Below are positions 57,444-64,000 of a DNA stretch of 64,000 nt, piece by piece (position 1 is the stretch's first letter; every line of letters begins with the position of its first letter). The DNA is taken from positions 496,001 through 560,000 of the forward strand of contig NZ_QZCF01000002.1 in NCBI RefSeq assembly GCF_003591485.1, given 5' to 3'. Origin of the DNA: Paenibacillus sp. 1011MAR3C5 (GTDB taxonomy: Bacteria; Bacillota; Bacilli; Paenibacillales; Paenibacillaceae). The notes under the pieces are model-generated. The model was not told where the DNA came from and made no database searches. It worked only from the letters and a program-made list of their open reading frames with translations. The position numbers and the translations under genes are program-made.

Positions 57444-57472
57444 TTTACGAAGTTTATCATTTTTGGTACACT
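57444..57472 (+). promoter_or_regulatory. Putative promoter of the pan leader
   Basis: TTTACG (57444-57449), 17-nt spacer, TACACT (57467-57472) with extended TGG. Start about 57479. Confidence 0.45.
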
Positions 57473-57478
57473 ACAGGT

Positions 57479-57656
57479 ATCAGGCGGTATTCCAAGGAAG
57501 CTGCACTGGTAAACCTCGCAGATTGAACCGTGTCAATGATTGGTGTTGCACACTCTGCTCTGAGCCGTAGGGACCGAGACAGAAGGAAGCACAACAAGCA
57601 ACCGTTTCCTTTTTATGTTCGGAACCTTTTTAGCAGTCGGCTAAAAGGTTTTTTTG
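57479..57656 (+). ncRNA. Structured leader RNA upstream of panB (candidate pan motif plus terminator)
   Basis: About 178 nt between a promoter and a terminator, followed by panB. Two hairpin elements can be drawn: one near CTGC ... GCAG (57501-57521) and one at about 57553-57584, TCTG-CTC ... GAG-A-CAGA, where single A residues bulge from the right strand. A conserved RNA called the pan motif, with bulged A residues and often in tandem, is known upstream of panB in Firmicutes, including B. subtilis. I cannot confirm the match by covariance; an independent small RNA is the alternative. Confidence 0.4.
57623..57656 (+). terminator. Terminator in the panB leader
   Basis: AACCTTTTTAGC (57623-57634) pairs with GCTAAAAGGTT (57640-57650) with one bulged T, then T run. 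It lies ~104 nt before panB, the position of an attenuator. Confidence 0.85.
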
Positions 57657-57759
57657 TGTTTAAAATAGCACATAGGTGCGTGTTCAGGATGCTGAAGCTG
57701 TCGCTTGGTTCAGTGGACATTCAGTCTCCCTGTTCGACAACGAAAAGGAGATGAAAGCG

Positions 57760-58671
57760 ATGAGGAAACGACTGACGATCCACAGCCTGCTGAAGATGAA
57801 GCAGGAGCGCAATGCGATTTCCGTGCTGACGGCTTATGACTATCCGTCGGCGAAGCTTGCTGAGGAAGCGGGAATTGATGTCATATTGGTAGGAGATTCG
57901 CTCGGCAATGTCGTATTAGGCTACGAGACGACCATACCTGTGACAGTTGATGATATTGTGTATCATACAAGATCGGTTGCAAGAGCTGCTGCTCATACAT
58001 TTATTGTAGCGGATATGCCGTTCTTGTCCTATGGAGCCAGCCGTGAGGCTACCTTGCTTAACGCTGCGAGGATCATGCAGCAAGGCGGAGCGCAGGCTCT
58101 GAAGCTTGAAGGAGGCGCGGAAATCGCGTCCGATGTGGAAGCGCTGGTCCAAGCCGGCATTCCTGTCATGGGGCATCTGGGGCTGACACCGCAATCCGTG
58201 CATCAGCTTGGCGGCTATAAGGTGCAAGGGAAGACCGAGAAGGATGCTCAGAAGCTGATGGAGGATGCGCTTGCGCTGGAGAAGGCTGGAGCGTTCAGCA
58301 TCGTGCTGGAGCTGGTTACAGAGCCGGTAGCGGAAGCGATCAGCAAAGCGCTGACGATCCCGACAATCGGCATAGGCGCAGGCAGGGCGTGCGACGGACA
58401 GGTTCTCGTCTACCACGATATCTTGCAATACTCTTCCCCATATTTTGAGAAAAAATTTGTGAAAACATATGCTGATATTGGCACGACCATCCGGGGTGCG
58501 ATCGAATCGTTTGTCGGCGAGGTGAAGACGCATCAGTTCCCTGCAGAGGAGCATGTGTTCCAGCCGGGTTCCTCTTCGCCTGCGGCTCTGTATGGCGGTG
58601 GAGCTGCCGAAGCCGGTGAGCAGCAGAGCGCATCTGGGAAGAGTCAGCGAAAGGAAGTACCGCTCACATGA
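57760..58671 (+). CDS. panB: 3-methyl-2-oxobutanoate hydroxymethyltransferase
   Basis: A 303-residue TIM-barrel enzyme making ketopantoate: ISVLTAYDYPSAKLAEEAGID, ILVGDSLGNVVLGYE (metal Asp), MPFLSYG, ALKLEGGAE (catalytic Glu), MGHLGLTPQSVHQLGGYKVQGK and IGIGAGRACDGQVLVYHD. ATG 57760 is 10 nt after AAAAGGAG; ATG 57751 is too close to the SD. First gene of panBCD. Confidence 0.95.
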   Translation: MRKRLTIHSLLKMKQERNAISVLTAYDYPSAKLAEEAGIDVILVGDSLGNVVLGYETTIPVTVDDIVYHTRSVARAAAHTFIVADMPFLSYGASREATLLNAARIMQQGGAQALKLEGGAEIASDVEALVQAGIPVMGHLGLTPQSVHQLGGYKVQGKTEKDAQKLMEDALALEKAGAFSIVLELVTEPVAEAISKALTIPTIGIGAGRACDGQVLVYHDILQYSSPYFEKKFVKTYADIGTTIRGAIESFVGEVKTHQFPAEEHVFQPGSSSPAALYGGGAAEAGEQQSASGKSQRKEVPLT

Positions 58672-59546
58672 TTATAGCCCGCACGATTGTCGACTTGAAA
58701 GAGCACTTATACGCATTATCCGAAGGCGGGAGACGATCGATCGGTTATGTACCCACGATGGGTTATTTGCATGAAGGACATGCAAGCCTGATGCGGGAAG
58801 CGAAGTCGCATAATGATATTACCGTATTGAGCATCTTTGTGAATCCGACGCAATTCGGACCGAATGAGGATCTGGACCGCTATCCTCGTGATGAAGAACG
58901 CGACTTGAAGCTTGCGGATGAATGCGGGATCAATATTGTTTTTTTGCCAGCCGTCCAAGAGATGTATCCGAGGCCTTCCAAGACCAGCGTCATTGTCAGC
59001 GGATTGACTGATCGGCTCTGTGGCGCTTCGAGACCAGGCCATTTCGACGGAGTGGGCCTTGTGGTAAGCAAGCTGTTCCATCTGATTAAGCCTGATCGTG
59101 CATACTTCGGCATGAAGGATGCGCAGCAGGTCGCTGTCATTCAGCAAATGGTGGATGATCTGAATATCGATACCGTCATTGTGCCTTGTCCAACCGTTCG
59201 CGAACCCGACGGGCTTGCGCTAAGCTCGCGCAACGTATACCTTTCCGCCGAGCACCGGGCGCAGGCGGTTGTCCTGTCCCAATCCTTGGCGCAAGCTAAG
59301 ACCTGGATTGAGGAGGAGGCTACGACGGCAGGATCGCTCCTGTCGCTTGTGAAGGATCGGATTGAGTCTGTACCGGACGCAGTCATCGACTATGTGGAGC
59401 TGCTCCAGTATCCTTCGCTGGATCCGCTGAATGAGCATGAACTTACTCACAAGCTGGAGTCGCCCGTTTTGCTGGCTATGGCGGTCAAATTCGGTACGAC
59501 GCGCTTGATCGATAACAGCCTGTACCATCCGAGTGGAGGGGTTTAA
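58668..59546 (+). CDS. panC: Pantothenate synthetase
   Basis: A 292-residue ATP-dependent ligase of pantoate and beta-alanine: [19 protein letters not shown] (H-x-G-H), [51 protein letters not shown] and [13 protein letters not shown] (K-M-S-K-like region). ATG 58668 overlaps the panB stop. Ends 2 bp before panD. Confidence 0.96.
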   Translation: MIIARTIVDLKEHLYALSEGGRRSIGYVPTMGYLHEGHASLMREAKSHNDITVLSIFVNPTQFGPNEDLDRYPRDEERDLKLADECGINIVFLPAVQEMYPRPSKTSVIVSGLTDRLCGASRPGHFDGVGLVVSKLFHLIKPDRAYFGMKDAQQVAVIQQMVDDLNIDTVIVPCPTVREPDGLALSSRNVYLSAEHRAQAVVLSQSLAQAKTWIEEEATTAGSLLSLVKDRIESVPDAVIDYVELLQYPSLDPLNEHELTHKLESPVLLAMAVKFGTTRLIDNSLYHPSGGV

Positions 59547-59548
59547 CG

Positions 59549-59932
59549 ATGTTTAGAACAATGATGAAATCCAAGCTGCACCGTGCGACCGTAACGGAAG
59601 CAAACTTGAACTACGTTGGCAGCATCACCATTGACGAGGATTTGATGGATGCCGCGGATTTATATGAGAATGAAAAGGTTCAAATCGTCAACAACAACAA
59701 TGGCGCCAGGTTCGAGACGTATGTCATTACAGGAGCAAGAGGGTCAGGCGTAATTTGCTTGAACGGCGCTGCGGCAAGACTGGTGCAGCCAGGCGACAAA
59801 GTAATTATAATTTCATACGGCATGATGACGAGCGAAGAGGCAAAGTCGCATAAGCCGGTTATTACCATATTGGACGACCAGAATAAACCACTCAAGGTGC
59901 TGACTGAGGAATTGCATGCCACCATTATTTAA
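59549..59932 (+). CDS. panD: Aspartate 1-decarboxylase
   Basis: A 127-residue pyruvoyl enzyme making beta-alanine for PanC. The self-cleavage site G-S is in [19 protein letters not shown] (the Ser becomes the pyruvoyl group), with [20 protein letters not shown] and [19 protein letters not shown] (substrate site). SD TGGAGGGG precedes the ATG. Last gene of panBCD. Confidence 0.96.
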   Translation: MFRTMMKSKLHRATVTEANLNYVGSITIDEDLMDAADLYENEKVQIVNNNNGARFETYVITGARGSGVICLNGAAARLVQPGDKVIIISYGMMTSEEAKSHKPVITILDDQNKPLKVLTEELHATII

Positions 59933-60049
59933 TCGCAGGATTACGCATCATACCTGCCTTATGTAACGACTGGCACGCCGTATGAAAAGAAGGCTGTAAA
60001 CAAAGAATGACCGTATCACTCCTTATTCTAAGCGAAGGCGGGATGCGGC

Positions 60050-60778
60050 ATGTTTCAGCATATGTTCACGTCGATGAACGAAATGCTTGACGAGATCACC
60101 AAGCAGTACCCACAAGCAAGCGAACAGGAGCGAATGGCGTACCTCAGACAAGTCGCCGAAATGAAAAAAATGAGCGACAGCTTTATCGAGCAATGGCTGG
60201 ATTTCGAAGAGAAGGTGGCCGATTTTCAGGAGTGCATCGCATCAGATCAGCCTGTCACGGTCACTACGTCAGTTATGGACAATGACGCTGACCCGATCGG
60301 GCAGCAAGCGAAGACGAATTTGCCGGTGGAGGCATATCCTTGCAGTATGGCGGATCTTGCCATACCGGAAGAAGCTGAGGTACTGGTTAACAAAGGTCAA
60401 GGCTATTATAATTTATTTATGTTTTCTCACGCAGCCAGATTATTTCATGATGCGATATCCATTGCTCCCGAATGCAATTTGGCGAGGCTTTACCTGGGTA
60501 TGAGCCAGATGCATATGCAGAATTGGCAGGAGGCTCAGCGGCAATTTCAATTATTAATTGTGCTTTCGGACTTTCCGAAGTGGCTGGCTTTAGGCTATAA
60601 TGCCCTTGGATGCATTCATGCCGTTCACATGAATATTGCCCAAGCGGAGAAGCTGTTCCGCAAGGCGTATGAGGTGTATCCGAGCTTTACGGACTCATTA
60701 AACAATCTAAAGTCCTGTCAAGATACGCCGGGACAATTATCGTTATATTTCGGAAGCACGGAGCTGTGCTGTATGTGA
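60050..60778 (+). CDS. Tetratricopeptide repeat protein
   Basis: A 242-residue soluble protein: N-terminal ~70 residues are charged and helical (MFQHMFTSMNEMLDEITKQY), then TPR-like repeats from ~115 (VNKGQGYYNLFMFSHAARLFHDAISIAPECNLARLYLG, NWQEAQRQFQLLIVLSDFPKW, AQAEKLFRKAYEVYPSFTDSL). No catalytic motif. Lies between panD and dinG, where B. subtilis has no such gene. ATG follows a modest GGCGGG SD. Confidence 0.75.
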   Translation: MFQHMFTSMNEMLDEITKQYPQASEQERMAYLRQVAEMKKMSDSFIEQWLDFEEKVADFQECIASDQPVTVTTSVMDNDADPIGQQAKTNLPVEAYPCSMADLAIPEEAEVLVNKGQGYYNLFMFSHAARLFHDAISIAPECNLARLYLGMSQMHMQNWQEAQRQFQLLIVLSDFPKWLALGYNALGCIHAVHMNIAQAEKLFRKAYEVYPSFTDSLNNLKSCQDTPGQLSLYFGSTELCCM

Positions 60779-60794
60779 GAGGATCGGGGAATCA

Positions 60795-63659
60795 ATGAAT
60801 TATGCTGTACTGGATTTGGAGACGACCGGACATAGCGCGGAAGACGATATTCTGCAAGTTGGACTTGTCATTGTCTCCGATGAGCTCGACATCGTCAAAA
60901 CCTATAGCTCGTTTGTTAAGCCGAGAATTCCCATTCCAGCTTTTATTACGGGATTGACTGGCATTACAGAAGATATGGTCAAGGATGCGCCAGAGCTGAA
61001 CGAGGTGCTGCTGCAGCTTATTCCGCTGTTGGATGACGCCGTACTGGTCGCGCATAATGTCGGCTTTGACGCCGGCTTCTTGAACCATGCGCTTGACCGG
61101 TGCGGGTACATGCCCTTCACGGGCAGAAGATTGGATACAATTGAGCTGCTGCGCATTTTCTATCCAAGTATTACAACGTATCAGCTTGGCGCTGTCGCCG
61201 AGCAATTCGGCATTGATAATCATCAGCATCATCAAGCCGACAGCGATGCGATGGCGACTGCCCGTATCTTTATTGAGACGGTCAACAAATTGCGTTCTAT
61301 GCCGCTGCTTACCATGCAGCGGCTCTCTGCGTTAATCGACGAAAGCAAGGATCTGCACTGGTTCTTGAAATGGAATGAAAAGCGGATTGAGCAGGAAACC
61401 GTATTCGATATGGGCGATTATGACTTCTACCGTCAATTCGCGCTTAAGGCCAAAGAATGGAGCGAGGAAAAGCCGCCAAGAGAAGACGATCCTTCAGGTG
61501 AAGAAGCTCTGGACGGCATGTCGTTCGAGGATTATCTGGCGGAGGTGAAATCCAGATTCCAGAACAAATTCGAGCGGTATGAAGATCGGGAATCTCAGGT
61601 TATCATGTTCCGCGAGGTATATGAAGCGCTTACGCAAGACAAACATCTGCTTATTGAAGCGGGGACAGGTACAGGCAAATCGCTAGGCTATCTCATACCT
61701 GCTTTGTATTACAGTTTGCAAAGCAAAAGCAAAATCGTAGTCAGCACCCATACGATCAACCTACAGGAGCAGCTGCGCCAGCGGGATCTGCCGTTGCTCT
61801 CCGAAGTGCTTCCGTTTCCGTTCAAAGCTTCCATATTCAAGGGCAGGGGCAACTATTTGTGCTTGCGGAAATTTGAAGGGAAACTGAACGCTCAGGATAT
61901 GGTCGCTCCGATCGAAGATCCCATTACGGCTGCCCAAATGGTGGTTTGGCTCGGGGAGACGGAGACAGGCGATCAGGAAGAACTGAATTTCGGCAGCAGA
62001 GGCGCTGATTTCTGGTCAACGGTAGCCAGCGATGCTGACTCGTGCCTGAACCGGGCTTGCCCGTGGTTCAAGCGATGCTATTACCATCGAGCGAAGCAGG
62101 AGTCCAATTTGGCTGATGTGTGCATTACGAACCATTCGATGCTGTTCACCGATGTGCAAGCCGACCATCGTCTGCTTCCAACCTACAACCATCTAATAAT
62201 TGATGAAGCGCATCATGTCGAGGAAGTAGCCGGCAAGCATTTGGGTATGAATGTGCATTATTTCACGCTTGTACAAGCGATGGTAAGGCTATACCGGGAC
62301 AATCGTTCCGGATTGCTTCCGACGTTGCGGCTTCGGCTTCAGCAGGAAGGCGATGACCATGTACCTGCCTGGACGGAGACGATTGATACGATGATTCCGG
62401 TTTTTCAGGAAATTAAGGAGCATTGGGATAAGCTGTTCGAAATGTTTTATGCATTCGCTTCAACGGCGACAGACAGCGTAAGCGACAATGGCGCGTTGGT
62501 GAAGCGGCTTAGTTCCGGCAAGCTGCCATCCGGCTGGGAAGAAGTGCTGGCTGTAGAAAATAACGTCCATGTCGAACTATCGCGAGTAATTAAGACAGCT
62601 GAAAAGATGATGAACGATATTAAGGACCGTGCAGATGATTTGTCCATACAGGCATCGTTGACGGATCTGAACGGTGCGCTTCGAGACCTTGCACGAGTCA
62701 AAGACGAGCTACGCCTCATATCGAAGCTGGAGGATGCCCAGTATGTGTACTGGCTGGAGGCGAGTACGGCTTACCGCCATCGCTCTCTGCAGCTCTACGC
62801 TGCGCCTGTCGATGTCAGCAGTCAATTGCAGAAATATTTTTTTGACGCGAAGGACAGCATTGTCATGACCTCTGCCACCTTGACGGTACAAAAGAACTTC
62901 CATTACGCAGAAGAGCAGCTGGGATTGGAAGGCTATGAGAAGCAAGGCAAGCTGAAAACGGTACAGCTTCCATCCCCGTTCAATTACCGGGAGCAAGCGC
63001 TGGTCGTTATACCGCGGGATTTTCCTGTACTCAAGGGAGCTTCGGTAGACGATGCTTACCTCGATAAGCTGATTGGCTCGCTCGCTGACGCCGCAGTGGA
63101 AACCAAAGGAAGAATGCTTGTTCTATTCACATCCTACAAGATGCTGAAGCAAGTATATGATCCACTGAAGCTGAAGCTGGATGAAGCGGGCATTCAACTG
63201 CTTGGCCAAGGGATTGACAGCAGCAACCGGACAAAGCTGACCCGCAGATTTTTGCAGCAGCCGGAATCGGTCTTGCTTGGCACCAGCAGCTTCTGGGAAG
63301 GGGTAGACATTCCCGGCGAGGGACTTGTCTGCCTGGCCATTGTCCGTCTGCCGTTCCAGCCGCCTAATCATCCGCTGGTAGAAGCCAAGTCCGAGCTGCT
63401 TCAACGGCAGAAGCAAAATCCGTTCATGAAGCTCTCGATTCCGCAAGCGGTTATCCGGTTCAAGCAAGGCTTCGGACGGTTAGTCCGTACTGCCCATGAC
63501 AAAGGAATTGTCATCATCTATGATACGAGAGTGATCGACACTTATTATGGCAAGCACTTTCTGTACTCTTTGCCGGGACCTAAGATTGAGACGATGCATA
63601 CGAATCAGATGGTTCCCCGCATGCAGCAATGGCTTACCCAATCGGCAACTGGAGACTGA
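60795..63659 (+). CDS. dinG: ATP-dependent helicase DinG with exonuclease domain
   Basis: A 954-residue protein. Residues ~1-165 form a DnaQ-like 3'-5' exonuclease (YAVLDLETTGHS, HNVGFDAGFL, HHQADSDAMATARIF). The helicase part has Walker A EAGTGTGKSLGYLIPAL, a Cys-rich segment (CLNRACPWFKRCYYHRA and the flanking CLRKFEG) placed where DinG/XPD proteins hold an Fe-S cluster, DEAHH, TSATL and RFKQGFGRLVRT. This fused form is usual in Firmicutes, where some homologues act only as nucleases. The gene follows the TPR gene by 16 bp. Confidence 0.93.
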   Translation: MNYAVLDLETTGHSAEDDILQVGLVIVSDELDIVKTYSSFVKPRIPIPAFITGLTGITEDMVKDAPELNEVLLQLIPLLDDAVLVAHNVGFDAGFLNHALDRCGYMPFTGRRLDTIELLRIFYPSITTYQLGAVAEQFGIDNHQHHQADSDAMATARIFIETVNKLRSMPLLTMQRLSALIDESKDLHWFLKWNEKRIEQETVFDMGDYDFYRQFALKAKEWSEEKPPREDDPSGEEALDGMSFEDYLAEVKSRFQNKFERYEDRESQVIMFREVYEALTQDKHLLIEAGTGTGKSLGYLIPALYYSLQSKSKIVVSTHTINLQEQLRQRDLPLLSEVLPFPFKASIFKGRGNYLCLRKFEGKLNAQDMVAPIEDPITAAQMVVWLGETETGDQEELNFGSRGADFWSTVASDADSCLNRACPWFKRCYYHRAKQESNLADVCITNHSMLFTDVQADHRLLPTYNHLIIDEAHHVEEVAGKHLGMNVHYFTLVQAMVRLYRDNRSGLLPTLRLRLQQEGDDHVPAWTETIDTMIPVFQEIKEHWDKLFEMFYAFASTATDSVSDNGALVKRLSSGKLPSGWEEVLAVENNVHVELSRVIKTAEKMMNDIKDRADDLSIQASLTDLNGALRDLARVKDELRLISKLEDAQYVYWLEASTAYRHRSLQLYAAPVDVSSQLQKYFFDAKDSIVMTSATLTVQKNFHYAEEQLGLEGYEKQGKLKTVQLPSPFNYREQALVVIPRDFPVLKGASVDDAYLDKLIGSLADAAVETKGRMLVLFTSYKMLKQVYDPLKLKLDEAGIQLLGQGIDSSNRTKLTRRFLQQPESVLLGTSSFWEGVDIPGEGLVCLAIVRLPFQPPNHPLVEAKSELLQRQKQNPFMKLSIPQAVIRFKQGFGRLVRTAHDKGIVIIYDTRVIDTYYGKHFLYSLPGPKIETMHTNQMVPRMQQWLTQSATGD

Positions 63660-63707
63660 ACATTAGCTTTAGCCCATACAACGCTCATTAATAAGGAGTT
63701 GGTTCCC

Positions 63708-64000
63708 ATGAAGTCCGCAAAAATATCGGAGGCGGTCGTCAGACGTCTTCCGATTTATCTGCAAGTGCTTAATGAGCTGCATATTCGGGAGATCCAAACG
63801 GTGTCCTCGCAGGAGCTGGGGGTCAAGCTTGACCTTAATCCAGCTCAAATTCGTAAGGATTTGGCCTATTTCGGCGAATTCGGACGCAAGGGCATCGGAT
63901 ACGATGTCATGTATCTGATTGAGAAGATCAGACAAATTTTAAAGCTTAATCAAACGATTAAAGTTGCGCTGGTTGGAGCGGGCAACCTTGGGCATGCCTT
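63708..64000 (+). CDS. rex: Redox-sensing transcriptional repressor Rex, 5' part (runs off window end)
   Basis: The first ~97 residues of Rex. A winged-helix domain (AKISEAVVRRLPIYLQVLNE, QELGVKLDLNPAQIRKDLAYFGEFG, KGIGYDV) is followed by the start of the NADH-binding Rossmann fold (VALVGAGNLGHA). Rex represses fermentative and respiratory genes when NADH/NAD+ is low. ATG 63708 follows AAGGAG. Its operator and the remaining ~115 residues are outside the window. Confidence 0.95.
   Translation, partial: MKSAKISEAVVRRLPIYLQVLNELHIREIQTVSSQELGVKLDLNPAQIRKDLAYFGEFGRKGIGYDVMYLIEKIRQILKLNQTIKVALVGAGNLGHA

Noticed and set aside
57479-57656. 6S RNA
   Set aside because: Length fits, but I cannot draw one long closing stem with a central bubble; location before panB favours a leader RNA.
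1-64000. tRNA, rRNA, CRISPR, insertion sequence or prophage
   Set aside because: No tRNA-like cloverleaf, repeat-spacer array, transposase or phage structural frame was seen.

Overview
The window is chromosomal DNA from a low-to-medium GC, endospore-forming Gram-positive bacterium of the Bacillales, most likely family Paenibacillaceae (Paenibacillus, Cohnella or a relative). I base this on spore genes (spoIVA, ypeB, spoVIF-like, ypjB), bacillithiol genes (bshA, bshB1), TRAP (mtrB), frequent TTG and GTG starts behind strong AGGAGG-type Shine-Dalgarno (SD) sequences, and a gene order that follows the Bacillus subtilis ypbH-gudB-...-trp-...-qcr-...-panBCD-dinG region almost gene for gene. There are no tRNA or rRNA genes, CRISPR arrays, insertion sequences or phage genes. 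The family placement is inference.

Layout. 1-4.3 kb: 5' part of serA (minus strand), a membrane-anchored unknown, a CPBP protease, small membrane proteins and a polysaccharide deacetylase lipoprotein. 4.5-12.7 kb: mecA paralogue, glutamate dehydrogenase, prsW, ypeB, a PilZ flagellar brake, ypfB-like, cmk, plsC and ypfD. 12.7-22.0 kb: yphA-like, YIEGIA pair, der, plsY, gpsA, spoVIF-like, DUF2768, two ferredoxins around an unknown gene, a yphF-like lipoprotein and spoIVA. 22.2-29.5 kb: hbs, mtrB, then hepS-menG-ubiA-ubiX-mqnA-hepT-ndk, a menaquinone cluster containing futalosine-route genes. 29.5-41.0 kb: cheR, a 56-aa ORF, aroB-aroH, the trpEDCFBA operon behind a TRAP-type leader, hisC and tyrA. 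41.0-45.3 kb: a 540-bp gap holding a probable small RNA, an ECF sigma/anti-sigma pair, a phosphatase, an unknown and a gamma-carbonic anhydrase. 45.3-51.9 kb: IDEAL protein, ypiF, qcrABC, ypjA, ypjB, a YitT protein, a MazG-type protein and a TPR protein. 51.9-64 kb: dapB, mgsA, bshB1, bshA, cca, birA, panBCD, a TPR protein, dinG and the start of rex.

How the genes work together. aroB-aroH-trp-hisC-tyrA carries carbon from the shikimate route into tryptophan, tyrosine/phenylalanine and histidine, with mtrB encoding the likely trp regulator. hepS/hepT, the UbiA-type prenyltransferase, UbiX, MqnA and MenG make menaquinone, which qcrABC uses in respiration. mgsA sits with bacillithiol synthesis, and plsC, plsY and gpsA supply phospholipid precursors.

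The most interesting signal is a repeated regulatory layout. Seven genes (ypeB, the PilZ gene, ypfB-like, spoVIF-like, the 56-aa ORF, the gamma-carbonic anhydrase and ypjB) have an SD inside the right arm of a hairpin whose left arm overlaps, or lies upstream of, the gene's own promoter -10 element. Read-through mRNA would hide the SD. mRNA started at the local promoter would lack the left arm and expose it. Several of these promoters resemble the sporulation SigG or SigE type. The second most interesting signal is a candidate small RNA of about 83 nt at 41049-41131, with a consensus SigA promoter, an overlapping cre-like site and a strong terminator.
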